NCBI GenBank assembly: GCA_017305665.1
Contig: JAFKKH010000010.1
Location: forward strand, 124,001-188,000
Origin: Hyphomicrobiales bacterium
GTDB lineage: Bacteria > Pseudomonadota > Alphaproteobacteria > Rhizobiales > Xanthobacteraceae
Length of the DNA stretch: 64,000 nucleotides
Direction of reading: 5' to 3'
The translations under genes were made by a program, and so were the position numbers. The notes under the pieces are model-generated. The model was not told the DNA's origin. It searched no databases and saw only the letters and a program-made list of their open reading frames with translations. The stretch's first letter is position 1; the number at the start of each line of letters is the position of its first letter. This document shows positions 44,740 through 54,710 of the stretch, one piece after another.

Positions 44740-47063
44740 GCGGCGACACTGGTGGCCATCGCCTCCTGATGACCGTCACGGGGCAGGGTGACGCGGACCA
44801 CCGTTCCCGTTCCAAGCTTCGAGCGAAGCCGCATCGAGCCGCCGTGCAGATTGGTCAGCGATTTGGCGATCGCCAGGCCGAGTCCGGAGCCCGCATAGGT
44901 TTTGGTCAACTGGCTCTCGACCTGTTCGAACGGCTTGCCCAGCTTCCGCAGCGAATGCGGCGCGATACCGATACCCGTATCGGCGATCATCAGCACGATC
45001 GAATCCTCGAGTACGTGGCTCCGCACCATCACCCGTCCACCATCCGGCGTAAACTTGACTGCGTTGGACAGCAGGTTGACGATCACCTGCTTGACCGCGC
45101 GGCGGTCTGCAACGATGGAAATATCGCCATCAATCCTGGCATCGAGAACCAGGTTCTTGTCGTCGGCGCGCCCCGATACGACACGCACCGATTCCGCCAG
45201 GGTCTTGGCGAGGTCGAGCGGCTCCATGTCGAGCTTCATGCGACCGGCCTCGATCTTGGACATGTCCAGGATGTCGTTGATGACCTCGAGCAGATACTGA
45301 CCGCTGGTCAGGATGTCGTGGCAATACTCGTCGTATTTTTCCGAACCGAGCGTGCCGAACATGCCGCTGCCCATGATTTCGGAAAAGCCGATGATGGCAT
45401 TGAGCGGCGTCCGCAGTTCGTGACTCATGTTGGCGAGGAATTTCGATTTGGCCTGATTGGCTTCCTCGGCGCGATCCTTTTCTTCGGCGTATTTTTGCGC
45501 GAGGTCGGCGAGTTCGATGGCCTGCTTCTCGAGCGTGGCCTGGGTCCGTTTCAGATCGATCACGGTGGCGCGCAGTCGAAGATCGTTTTCGACCAGCTTT
45601 TGTTCGTGCTCCTTGATCCGGGTGATGTCGGTTCCGACCGAAACGTAGCCGCCATCCTTGGTGCGGCGCTCGCTGATGTGAAGCCAGCTGCCGTCGTCGA
45701 GCTGCGCTTCGAAGGTGCGTGCTCCCGGCATGATGGTGCGGGTTTCGGGCTGCCGGGTTCTCACCTCGGGCATGCGGCCGACCTCGATCACGGTCTCGTA
45801 GGACGTGCCCGCCGCGACCGCGCTGTCGGGAAGCTTGTGCAGACGCTGGAAGTGGGAATTGCAGAGGACAAGGCGATCGTCCGCGTCCCACAGCACAAAG
45901 GCCTCCGGGATCGTCTCGATGGCATCCCGCAGCCGAAGGTCGGCTTCGATGGTTTTCTCCGCCAGGCTCTTTTGCTCGGTGATATCGACCGCGATCCCGA
46001 TCAGATGGGTACCGCCATCGCTTGCGCCCTGACTGAGCTCGCACCGGACCCGCAGCCAGATCCAGTGGCCGCCGCTGTGCTGCATCCGAAAACTCTGGTC
46101 GATGTTTTTGATTTTTCCCGAGATGAGCTGGTCCGCGATTGCGAACAGGTCGATGTCGTCGGAATTGACCAGCGAGTTGACCTCGCCGAAGGTGAGCAGA
46201 TCGCTGCGGCTTTCCAGACCCAGCAAGGTGAACATCGATTGCGACCAGAAGATCCGCCCGCGCGACAGGTCCCAGTCCCAAAGGCCGCATCGGCCGCGAT
46301 TGAGCGCGGTATCGATCCGGCCGCGCACCGCGTCGTTGATGAGATCGCCTTCACGCGCGCGGGTGGATTGCCAGTGGAATGCGAAACCGAGGATGAGGAC
46401 CACGAAACCGGTGGTGGCCGACAACGTGATCGACAGGGCTGTGTCCGAGCGCCACAGGGAGTCGGTCTTCTCCTGAATGACGATGACCTGACCCGGTAAC
46501 GATTTGACGATGCGCTGGGTCGCAAGCGCGCCACTGCCGTTTGGCAGGACGATGTCGGTGACCCCGGCCGGTGGTGTGCCACGCATGATCAGCGGTTGCG
46601 CGGCGCTGAGAACCTCCAGAATTCGGTGGGTTTCGCCCGGCGCGATCTCGACCGGCACGCGCGCCAGAATACGCTGGTTGGCGCCGGTGACGATGACATG
46701 GCGGCCAGCGGCGATGCCCCATGACGGAATCAAGGCAGGCAACAGATTCTGCAGACGCTCGATCGAGGCAGGGCGGTCCTGACGGACGATGCCGATATGT
46801 TCGAGACGCTCGGCCAGGAGGTCGGCGAGTGCCAGCAGATCGCGCTTGGTCGCTGATTGCTTTTGGCGGGTCTGATCGATGACCTGCACGAAGGCGCCGA
46901 AGCAGATCGTAATCAGGAAAGCGATGATCAGGGTCGGGACAGCGCGGCGAAGCGCGGGCTCAGCTACCAGCAGCCTGTGGTAAGCAGGTTTTGCGATCGA
47001 TTGCGCCAATCCCTTGATCGAATCGGATTGCGCGCAAGCGCTCGCCGCGTGAGCGTGCGCCAT
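44736..47063 (-). CDS. pleC: PAS-domain membrane histidine kinase, PleC-like
   Basis: 775 aa. Two membrane helices (about 43-63 and 220-240) surround a periplasmic region. Two PAS domains follow (about 255-370 and 380-490), then a coiled linker. The H-box is KFLANMSHELRTPLNAI (His near 548), and the ATPase motifs are LLSNAVKFTPDGG and GSGLGLAIAKSL. There is no receiver. FSEIMGSGMFGTLGSEKYDE after the H-box is typical of the DivJ/PleC group. Its place beside glnE matches rhizobial pleC. PleC dephosphorylates DivK and helps polar development. A near-consensus CtrA box lies upstream. Confidence 0.75.
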   Translation of the reverse strand: MAHAHAASACAQSDSIKGLAQSIAKPAYHRLLVAEPALRRAVPTLIIAFLITICFGAFVQVIDQTRQKQSATKRDLLALADLLAERLEHIGIVRQDRPASIERLQNLLPALIPSWGIAAGRHVIVTGANQRILARVPVEIAPGETHRILEVLSAAQPLIMRGTPPAGVTDIVLPNGSGALATQRIVKSLPGQVIVIQEKTDSLWRSDTALSITLSATTGFVVLILGFAFHWQSTRAREGDLINDAVRGRIDTALNRGRCGLWDWDLSRGRIFWSQSMFTLLGLESRSDLLTFGEVNSLVNSDDIDLFAIADQLISGKIKNIDQSFRMQHSGGHWIWLRVRCELSQGASDGGTHLIGIAVDITEQKSLAEKTIEADLRLRDAIETIPEAFVLWDADDRLVLCNSHFQRLHKLPDSAVAAGTSYETVIEVGRMPEVRTRQPETRTIMPGARTFEAQLDDGSWLHISERRTKDGGYVSVGTDITRIKEHEQKLVENDLRLRATVIDLKRTQATLEKQAIELADLAQKYAEEKDRAEEANQAKSKFLANMSHELRTPLNAIIGFSEIMGSGMFGTLGSEKYDEYCHDILTSGQYLLEVINDILDMSKIEAGRMKLDMEPLDLAKTLAESVRVVSGRADDKNLVLDARIDGDISIVADRRAVKQVIVNLLSNAVKFTPDGGRVMVRSHVLEDSIVLMIADTGIGIAPHSLRKLGKPFEQVESQLTKTYAGSGLGLAIAKSLTNLHGGSMRLRSKLGTGTVVRVTLPRDGHQEAMATSVAA

Positions 47064-47166
47064 GCGTTAGGCCCCCTTGGAAAATTTTCTGTACGCTGAT
47101 CGGAAGGACTCCCCGGTCTTTCCGAATCACAGCGATTTGAATCCACTTTTCGCGGCCTGTCGAGAG

Positions 47167-47182
47167 TCAACGATTCGTTAAT
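47167..47182 (-). promoter_or_regulatory. CtrA-like box upstream of the pleC-like gene
   Basis: Read on the minus strand it is TTAA-CGAATCG-TTGAC, one mismatch from TTAA-N7-TTAAC, about 104 bp before the start at 47063. Confidence 0.5.
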
Positions 47183-47271
47183 GCAAAATAAATCTTGTCC
47201 AACGGAGAATCGGAGCAGCTTGAGAGCTCTCAAGTGAGTCCGAAACGAGAACGTTGGTTGCGGAGGCGTGG

Positions 47272-48654
47272 TTAACTGCCGTGCGGCGGCTCGGCGTGAC
47301 TGATGACGCGCTTCACTGTCGGAAAGGCGCGGCGCAACATGCGCTCGATCTCATCGACGCTTTCGTGCACTCTGGCGACGCTCATCGTCGGCGCCGCGCG
47401 GCAATGGAAGTTAACGATTTCGCCGGCATCGGTGTCGCGGACGCGGACATTGTGGATGTCATGGATCGGGCTGCCGGTGGCGAAACGCGACAACGCTGCC
47501 TGAATTGCTACGGTTCGCGCCGGTGCGGCATCGGTGCCGAGAGGCAGCTCGGGCTCCAGCGGTTCGATATGGGTGTCGACCTCGACATCGGTGCCGAACT
47601 CGTCCCTGATATTTTGCTCCAGCCGGTGTGCGATCGTGTGGGCATCCACCAGTGCCATTTCACCATCGACCTCGAGGTCGATACTGACGATCAGCTTCTC
47701 GCCGAGGTCGTGGACGGTGACGTGGTGGATCGCGAGGCCGGAATTGCGGGCGATCACCATGATGCGATCGCGAACGCTTTCGTTGTCGCGTGCGACCGGT
47801 ACCGCGGTGAATGTCAGATCCGCCTCACCAAGTGCCGCGGATACAGCGTCCTGCGCCTGCTGCTTGATGGTATCGATGCGATCGATCGGATAGGTGCGCG
47901 GGACTTTTGCAGTCACGTCGACAAAATGCCGGGGACCGACCATCCGCACCCGCAGCCGCTCGATATCGACGACGCCAGGCAATGCCTTGATCGCGGCGCC
48001 GGCTTTTTCCGCAGCGCCTTCCGGCGCGCGATCGAGCAGGGTTTCGATGGTGGCGCGTCCGAGCCGCAAGCCGAGGATCGAGATCAGGACCGCCACGCCA
48101 ATCGCCGCTGCGGCATCGCCCCACGCATAGCCCAAGCCGGACAAGGCCAGTCCGATAATGACGGCGACCGAGCCGAGGACGTCGGATGCGAAGTGCAGCG
48201 CGTCGGCCTCCAGCGCCTGACTGCGCGTGTCCCGCGCGGCGCGGTGCAGCGCGCGGGCACGCCACAGATTGACGCCGATGTCGATCAGCAGCACGACGAA
48301 CGGAATCGCCGAGAGCCGGGGTGGGGGAAGACCTTCGCGCAGGTGACTGTAGGCCTGCACCACGATGCCGCCTGCCAGGATATACAGCAGCGCGATGACA
48401 CCCAGCGCCGACAGGCTCTCGATCTTGCCGTGACCGTAGTGGTGCTCTTCATCCGCCGGACGATCGGAAATCCGCACCACGATCCAGGTGACGATTGTCG
48501 CGGCGAGATCAACCGAGCTATGCAGCGCTTCTGAAATCAGCGCGAGACTTCCGATGGCAACGCCGACGACGAACTTGATGACCGCCATACTCGCGCTGGC
48601 GATCATCGAGACAGCGGCGACTCTGGTTTTCGAGCTGGAGGCGGGGCTGGACAT
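47272..48654 (-). CDS. Cation diffusion facilitator family transporter
   Basis: 460 aa. Six membrane helices include the HSSVD metal site in LISEALHSSVDLAATIVTWI and the helix-5 HFASD site in EADALHFASDVLGSVAVIIG. A C-terminal cytoplasmic domain about twice the usual length follows, with several dimer-type repeats (about 210-450). Such proteins export Zn2+, Fe2+, Mn2+ or Co2+ in exchange for protons. The extended tail may form an extra metal-sensing domain. The metal cannot be told from sequence. It appears monocistronic. Confidence 0.9.
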   Translation of the reverse strand: MSSPASSSKTRVAAVSMIASASMAVIKFVVGVAIGSLALISEALHSSVDLAATIVTWIVVRISDRPADEEHHYGHGKIESLSALGVIALLYILAGGIVVQAYSHLREGLPPPRLSAIPFVVLLIDIGVNLWRARALHRAARDTRSQALEADALHFASDVLGSVAVIIGLALSGLGYAWGDAAAAIGVAVLISILGLRLGRATIETLLDRAPEGAAEKAGAAIKALPGVVDIERLRVRMVGPRHFVDVTAKVPRTYPIDRIDTIKQQAQDAVSAALGEADLTFTAVPVARDNESVRDRIMVIARNSGLAIHHVTVHDLGEKLIVSIDLEVDGEMALVDAHTIAHRLEQNIRDEFGTDVEVDTHIEPLEPELPLGTDAAPARTVAIQAALSRFATGSPIHDIHNVRVRDTDAGEIVNFHCRAAPTMSVARVHESVDEIERMLRRAFPTVKRVISHAEPPHGS

Positions 48655-48777
48655 GCGCGGGGTTTAGCAGCCCTCTGCCCAACATAAAAGCTAGGCTCGG
48701 AGTCGCGACCGCCATTCATTCGCAACTCGATCTTGCGAATTATTCCGAATTCAAGCTCTGCCAGCGGAGCCGGAAAT

Positions 48778-49752
48778 CTAGAGCGTCACGACGATCTTGC
48801 CGAGATGCTTGTTGGCTTCCATGCGTTCGAACGCCTTGCCGATCTGGTCGAACGGCAGCACCTTGTCGATCGGCAGTTTTAACTTGCGGGATTCGACCGC
48901 AGACCAGATGTCGCTACGGACCGCGCTAAAGATGTCGCGGATTTCCTCGATGGTGCGGGTGCGGAAGGTGACACCGATATAGTTGATGCGGCGTGCCGCA
49001 TGCAGATCGAAGTTGAAATCGCCGTGGCTGCCGCCGAGCCTGCCGACGTTGACGATCCGTCCCTTCACCTTGGTTGCAGCGAGGTTCTGGTTGGCGACGC
49101 TGGCGGAGACCTGATCGACGATCAGATCGACGCCCTCGCCATTGGTTGCCTTCAGGACTTGATCGACCCAGCCGGGATCGCGGGAATCGATCGCGAGATC
49201 GGCGCCGAATTCCTTGAGGCGCTCGCGGCGTGTCGCGTCGGTCGATGATCCGACCACGAGTTTGGCACCCTTCAGCTTCGCGATCTGCATTGCCATCAGC
49301 CCGACGCCCGAACTCGCGCCCTGAATCAGGACGGATTGCCCGGGCTGCAATGCGCCGTTGGTGACGACGGCGTTGTGCATGGTTGCGAGCGCGACGGGCA
49401 GTGTGGCAGCCTCCTCAAAGCCCATGTTGCCGGTTGAGGGGATGTGAAACAGCCGGCCATAATCGGCGAGCGTGTATTCGGCGAACGCCGCCGCGCCCGA
49501 TCCCATCACGCGATCGCCGACCTTGACGCCCTTGGCATCCGGTCCGATCTCGGCGACTTCGCCGGCCCATTCCATGCCGAGCACGGTCCCGACGCCGCCA
49601 GCACTGCCATGCGCATGACCTTTGGTCATGCCGAGGTCGGCGCGATTGAGTCCGCACGCGCGGACCCGCACCAGCACCTGCGCGCCTTTCGGCGCGGGCT
49701 TCGCGACATCGGTGACCTCGGCGCCATTGGCGCCATAGACATAAGCCTTCAT
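48778..49752 (-). CDS. Zinc-free NADPH:quinone oxidoreductase / MDR family
   Basis: 324 aa. A GroES-like N-terminal domain with RACGLNRADLGM is followed by a Rossmann domain with IQGASSGVGLMAMQIAKL. The catalytic-zinc ligands of alcohol dehydrogenases are absent, placing it in the quinone oxidoreductase branch. It reduces quinones or enones with NADPH. The start at 49752 has AAGGAAC 9 nt upstream; the much longer frame reaching 50415 merely runs antisense-like through the next gene. It follows the nitronate monooxygenase by 32 bp, so the two probably form an operon. Confidence 0.88.
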   Translation of the reverse strand: MKAYVYGANGAEVTDVAKPAPKGAQVLVRVRACGLNRADLGMTKGHAHGSAGGVGTVLGMEWAGEVAEIGPDAKGVKVGDRVMGSGAAAFAEYTLADYGRLFHIPSTGNMGFEEAATLPVALATMHNAVVTNGALQPGQSVLIQGASSGVGLMAMQIAKLKGAKLVVGSSTDATRRERLKEFGADLAIDSRDPGWVDQVLKATNGEGVDLIVDQVSASVANQNLAATKVKGRIVNVGRLGGSHGDFNFDLHAARRINYIGVTFRTRTIEEIRDIFSAVRSDIWSAVESRKLKLPIDKVLPFDQIGKAFERMEANKHLGKIVVTL

Positions 49753-49784
49753 CGATTGGTGTTCCTTCTTTCGTGCAGCGCTGA

Positions 49785-50825
<1,041 letters not shown>

Positions 50826-50865
50826 TCATCTCTCAGGAAAGGATGCCGCTGACAAGGGCAAATGT

Positions 50866-50898
50866 CCATCTGCCGGAGATGACGTCTCCAGCAGATGG
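50866..50898. terminator. Long interrupted hairpin between NMO and CBS genes
   Basis: CCATCTGC and GCAGATGG form the outer stem; GGAGA and TCTCC form the inner stem around a 5-nt loop, with one mismatch between them. It lies downstream of the minus-strand CBS gene. No strong T tract follows, so it is either a terminator without a tail or another RNA structure. Confidence 0.5.
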
Positions 50899-50969
50899 AT
50901 ATGCAAAAATGCCGAAAGGCTCACGTCAGCGCGAGATGCGCGACATTGGACGCATGAGGACGGCAGCAA

Positions 50970-51401
50970 TCAAGCGATCATGCGCTCGCGTGTATTCGCA
51001 TTGTCCGCTTCGAACGCCGCGCTGATATCCCTGATGCTGATCACGCCGATCAGGGTGTGGTTGTCGATCACGGGCATGTGCCGGATATGGTGACTGTTCA
51101 TTAGGTGACGGACATGCTCGAGCGTGTCCGTTGATGTGCAGGAGATCAGTTGCTGCACCGAAATCAGGCTAGACACCTTGAGATTGAGGCCGGCCGTTCC
51201 ATGCGCGGCGACAGCGCGAACGACGTCGCGCTCCGTGAACATTCCCACCGCGGTGTTGCCTTCGGTTCGCACCACGTCTTTCACCACCAGCGCGCTGATA
51301 TTGCTGGCGCGGAGCAATTGAGCCGCGATCGCGACGGTTTCATTCATTCGCACCGTGACAATTCGGGTGCCTTTCTTGCGCAGGATGTCTTCGACTTTCA
51401 T
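50970..51401 (-). CDS. Two-CBS-domain protein in the oxalate regulon
   Basis: 143 aa made of two CBS domains and nothing else: the first spans about 10-70 (NISALVVKDVVRTEGNTAVG, then MFTERDVVRAVAAHG), the second about 78-135 (HHIRHMPVIDNHTLIGVISI). CBS pairs bind adenine nucleotides and sense energy charge or S-adenosylmethionine. GAGGAGG precedes the ATG strongly. A TGGTAT-N5-ATACCA operator lies 52 bp upstream, as before the oxalate genes, so it may sense or tune that pathway. Its target protein is not evident. Confidence 0.88.
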   Translation of the reverse strand: MKVEDILRKKGTRIVTVRMNETVAIAAQLLRASNISALVVKDVVRTEGNTAVGMFTERDVVRAVAAHGTAGLNLKVSSLISVQQLISCTSTDTLEHVRHLMNSHHIRHMPVIDNHTLIGVISIRDISAAFEADNANTRERMIA

Positions 51402-51452
51402 CGCAACCTCCTCGGGGTTCGCTGGGTTTTATATTTTGAACCTCCATCATAT

Positions 51453-51469
51453 TGGTATACATTATACCA
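51453..51469. promoter_or_regulatory. Oxalate-regulon operator A (CBS gene)
   Basis: TGGTAT-ACATT-ATACCA, a perfect 6-bp inverted repeat, 52 bp before the CBS gene start. Confidence 0.75.
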
Positions 51470-51542
51470 AATGTCAACGCGCAATTGTCGCGCAAGCGGG
51501 ATTTGGCAAGGCGGGGCGCAGGAGTCGGTCTTCTCCAGACAA

Positions 51543-51571
51543 ACAAAAAGGGCGCACCAGGTGCGCCCTTT
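51543..51571. terminator. Bidirectional terminator after the first OFA transporter
   Basis: The arms GGGCGCAC and GTGCGCCC form a perfect 8-bp stem with a CAG loop, flanked by AAAAA and TTTTT, so it works on both strands. It lies 21 bp after the minus-strand stop at 51592 and isolates the CBS promoter. Confidence 0.9.
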
Positions 51572-51591
51572 TTCGGAAATCAGATTTTCGA

Positions 51592-52887
51592 CTATTCGGC
51601 GGGCTGCCCCACGGCACCCTTGTTCTCGGATGCACTGATCGATAGCCGCATCGGTCGCACTACAAACAGCGCCAGCGCCACCACGATGAAGTTCATGATC
51701 GCGGCAACAATGAACACCGCGTGCCAGCTCCCGGTGTGGGTTTTCAGCACGTTCGCGATCGGCACCAGGAAGGCCGATAGTCCCTTCGCGGTGTAGAGCA
51801 GGGCGGTGTTGGTGGTCGCGTATTTCGGCCCGAACATATCCGTGCAGGTCGAGGGAAACAGGCTGAAGATCTCGCCCCAGGTAAAGAAGATCAGCGCCGC
51901 GCAGATCACGAAGGTCCATGGCGTGGTGCCTGCGGTTCCAAGAAGCCAGAACGCGAGACCGCCGGCCGTGAATGCGATCGCCATGGTGTATTCGCGGCCG
52001 ATTTGATCGGACACCCATCCGAAGAAAGGTCGTGCGCTGCCGTTTGCGAGGTTGTCGATAACGCCGGACACGATCAGGGTTGTTCCACCAAACAGGATGA
52101 CCGATTGGGCGACACCGTAGTCCTTTGCGATCAGCGCGACCTGTGCGGCCACCATCAGACCGCTGGCCGACACCATCACGAACATCAGGTAAAGCAGCCA
52201 GAAGATCGGTGAACGAAGCATTTGGCCGGGCGTGCTGCTGGTCTTCGACTGCAAAACCTTGACGGCCGAAGCGGACGGCACCTCGCGCGGAAGCGGCGGA
52301 CGCAGAAACCAGGCGAGCACGAAAATGATGATGCCCTGGCCAATCGCGAACCAGAAGAATGTCGCCGCATAACCCGATGATGCGATCATCTTCTGAATTG
52401 GAATGACGGTTAGCGCAGCGCCGGCACCAAATCCTGCCGCCGTCAGACCGACAGCGAGGCCGCGCCGATCCGGAAACCATTTGACGGCGTTGCCGACGCA
52501 GGTCGCATAGATTGCACCGGCGCCTACGCCCGACAGCGCTGCACCGAAGTAGAGCATCTCAAGTGACGAAGCGAATGAGTTGATGAGCCAGCCGGCCGAG
52601 CCAAAGATTGCGCCGAAAGCAACGGCAAGCTTCGGGCCGCGCGGTCCGAGCGAGTCCACGATCCATCCCTCAAGGGGCGTCAGCCATGTCTCGAGCGCGA
52701 TAAAGATACTGAAGGCGACCTGGATCTGGGCGATCTCCCAGGAGTGCGCCTTGGCCATGGGGCCGACGAAGTAAGTCCAGCCGTATTGCAAGTTGGCGAT
52801 CGTCGCCATGCAGACGAGGCCGATGATCAACTGCATCCAGCGGAAGCTGTTTGATGGAGCTGATGCGCCTGTTGTTTGCGAATCCAT
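51592..52887 (-). CDS. OFA-family major facilitator (oxalate:formate antiporter-like), copy 1
   Basis: About 431 aa with 12 membrane helices. OxlT/OFA features are the QYGWTYFVGPMAKAHSWE segment after helix 1, and FETW/ETWLTPLEGWIVDSLGPR-type helix 2 loop. OFA members exchange oxalate, formate or other small carboxylates; in Oxalobacter OxlT swaps oxalate for formate. The start at 52887 has GGGGAGGAAAG directly upstream, so the longer frame is rejected. A regulon operator lies 83 bp upstream. It is one of two copies beside frc/oxc, which strongly suggests oxalate uptake or exchange. Confidence 0.85.
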   Translation of the reverse strand: MDSQTTGASAPSNSFRWMQLIIGLVCMATIANLQYGWTYFVGPMAKAHSWEIAQIQVAFSIFIALETWLTPLEGWIVDSLGPRGPKLAVAFGAIFGSAGWLINSFASSLEMLYFGAALSGVGAGAIYATCVGNAVKWFPDRRGLAVGLTAAGFGAGAALTVIPIQKMIASSGYAATFFWFAIGQGIIIFVLAWFLRPPLPREVPSASAVKVLQSKTSSTPGQMLRSPIFWLLYLMFVMVSASGLMVAAQVALIAKDYGVAQSVILFGGTTLIVSGVIDNLANGSARPFFGWVSDQIGREYTMAIAFTAGGLAFWLLGTAGTTPWTFVICAALIFFTWGEIFSLFPSTCTDMFGPKYATTNTALLYTAKGLSAFLVPIANVLKTHTGSWHAVFIVAAIMNFIVVALALFVVRPMRLSISASENKGAVGQPAE

Positions 52888-52969
52888 CTTTCCTCCCCGC
52901 GCTTTGTTGGAATGTGGCGTATCGCCGCAATTATTGTGACTTATCGTCGCAAGCGCTGTGAAGGAAATC

Positions 52970-52986
52970 TGGTATATCATATTCCA
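52970..52986. promoter_or_regulatory. Oxalate-regulon operator B (transporter 1)
   Basis: TGGTAT-ATCAT-ATTCCA, one base off the perfect inverted repeat, 83 bp before the transporter start. Confidence 0.7.
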
Positions 52987-53100
52987 AAATGCAAGCGGGA
53001 ATCCTGCCCGACACGAAGACATTGGTGGTGCATTGCAATATCGATGTGCCGATTAGCGACGCGCCGGAGTCTGACGGTTGCGGAACCGGGTCTGCAATGG

Positions 53101-53133
53101 AAACGCGCCCGTCGCGGTGCGACGAGCGCGTTT
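53101..53133. terminator. Terminator after transporter 2
   Basis: AAACGCGC-C-CGTCGC and GCGACG-A-GCGCGTTT form a long stem with one mismatch around a GGT loop. It lies 18 bp beyond the minus-strand stop at 53152, ending in TTT on that strand. Confidence 0.7.
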
Positions 53134-53151
53134 CCTGAGAGTGCAGTCGGG

Positions 53152-54441
53152 TTAGGCCGTTACTGCCTTGGCTACCACGGTCTTGCGCCATGGCTTGAGC
53201 ACGATGATCGCAAGCAGCGAGGCAAGAATATTTGCCGCTGCGGCGAGCAGGAACACCCCGTCCCAACTCCCGGACGACTGCTGCATGTAATTGCCGAGCG
53301 GGACCAACAGCGATGCCGTGCCCTTCGCGGTGTAGAGCAGGCCGGCATTGGTGGTCGCGAACTTGGCGCCGAACGTATCGGTGCAGGTCGACGGGAACAG
53401 CGAGTAGATCTCGCCCCAAGCGAAGAACACGAAGCCGGACAGGATCACGAACGCGATCGGGTTATGGCCCCACAGGTACAGCATGTAGATGCCGATACCT
53501 TCGAAGCCGAAGGCAAGGAACATGGTGTTCTCGCGCCCGATCTTGTCCGACACCCATCCGAAGAATGGACGGGTCAGGCCGTTGAGCACACGATCGATCG
53601 TGGCCGCGAACGTTACCGTCGTCATCGTCAGCCCCATGAGAGTGACAGGCACCGCTGCGATCTTCCAGTCGGCCGCGATCGGTTTCAGGTTCGCGGTGAC
53701 GAGCAAGCCGCCGGCACCGACCAGGACGAACATCAGATACATCAGCCAGAAGATGGGCTGTCGAATGACTTCGGATGGTCCGTAGTTGCGCCGGCTCTGC
53801 ATGATGGTCGCGTTCTGCAGCGCCTCGGGCACCTGTCCGGCTTTGGGAGCCACCAGGAAGAACGCGAGAATGATGACGACGATTCCCTGGCCCAATCCGA
53901 AATGAAGGAAGGTGCTTTGGAAGCCGTCACTCTTGATCATCGACTGGATAGGCGCGACGGTAAGCGCCGAACCCGCGCCGAAGCCTGCCGCCGTGATTCC
54001 AGCAGCGAGACCGCGTTTGTCGGGAAACCATTTCAGCGCGTTGCCGACACACGTTCCATACACGGCGCCGGCGCCGATGCCGGCGATGATCATCCCGAAA
54101 TAAAAGCCGCCGAGGTTCGCCGCGAACGAATTAATAGCCCAGCCTGCGCCGCAGAGGATGCCACCGATAAGCACAATGAGGCGAGGGCCGTATCGGTCCA
54201 CGAACCAGCCCTCGACCGGCACCAGCCAGGTTTCGAACAACACGAAGAGAGTGAAGGCCCACTGGATCGACGCGCGATCCCATCCGAATTTTTTTTGGAT
54301 GTCGGGGACAAAGAATGTCCAGCCGTATTGATAGTTGGCAATCATGACCATCGCACCAACACCGATGGCCAATTGCGTCCAGCGATAGCCGTCGCTGACG
54401 CGTGCGGCGCTCGGCGCCGCCCCATGAACTGTGTCTGTCAT
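53152..54441 (-). CDS. OFA-family major facilitator (oxalate:formate antiporter-like), copy 2
   Basis: About 429 aa, 12 membrane helices, clearly paralogous to copy 1. Shared blocks include QYGWTFFVPDIQKKFGWD, FAWGEIYSLFPSTCTDTFGA and the GLAAGITAAGFGAGSALTV helix. Copy 2 keeps the charged positions of copy 1, and both could move dicarboxylates. The start at 54441 has GGGAGCGAC 6 nt upstream. Operator C is 54 bp upstream, and a terminator separates it from the 45-aa gene, so it is transcribed alone. One copy might exchange oxalate/formate and the other another carboxylate. Confidence 0.86.
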   Translation of the reverse strand: MTDTVHGAAPSAARVSDGYRWTQLAIGVGAMVMIANYQYGWTFFVPDIQKKFGWDRASIQWAFTLFVLFETWLVPVEGWFVDRYGPRLIVLIGGILCGAGWAINSFAANLGGFYFGMIIAGIGAGAVYGTCVGNALKWFPDKRGLAAGITAAGFGAGSALTVAPIQSMIKSDGFQSTFLHFGLGQGIVVIILAFFLVAPKAGQVPEALQNATIMQSRRNYGPSEVIRQPIFWLMYLMFVLVGAGGLLVTANLKPIAADWKIAAVPVTLMGLTMTTVTFAATIDRVLNGLTRPFFGWVSDKIGRENTMFLAFGFEGIGIYMLYLWGHNPIAFVILSGFVFFAWGEIYSLFPSTCTDTFGAKFATTNAGLLYTAKGTASLLVPLGNYMQQSSGSWDGVFLLAAAANILASLLAIIVLKPWRKTVVAKAVTA

Positions 54442-54494
54442 TGTCGCTCCCAAGCTGCGCTTCTGTTCCGGACGTGAGCGCTAGCCGGCGATTT

Positions 54495-54511
54495 TGGTAT
54501 CCGATATGCCA
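54495..54511. promoter_or_regulatory. Oxalate-regulon operator C (transporter 2)
   Basis: TGGTAT-CCGAT-ATGCCA, matching TGGYAT-N5-ATRCCA exactly, 54 bp before the transporter start. Confidence 0.75.
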
Positions 54512-54601
54512 CCGAGCAAGCATTTCGAGCTTCAAAACGTCATCCGTGCGCAAATGTCGCAGGGGCGGTCCGGAGTTTGCAGAAGTGGTTTGCCAAAAGA
54601 A

Positions 54602-54623
54602 AAAGGCCCCGAAAACCGGGGCC
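54602..54623. terminator. Terminator after the 45-aa gene
   Basis: GGCCCCG pairs with CGGGGCC around AAAAC. On the minus strand it is followed by TTTTTC. It lies 88 bp downstream of the minus-strand stop at 54711 and before operator C. Confidence 0.8.
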
Positions 54624-54710
54624 AAGTCTGGGAGGAAGTCTGAAGATGAGGCATCAAGCCTGAACCCGGCGGAAGCCTTGGCCGCGCGCCGAGTGGCTGA
54701 ACCTACTGAG

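Noticed and set aside
44769-46499. 576-aa plus-strand frame opposite the pleC-like kinase
   Set aside because: Antisense shadow; the kinase strand has H-box and ATPase motifs.
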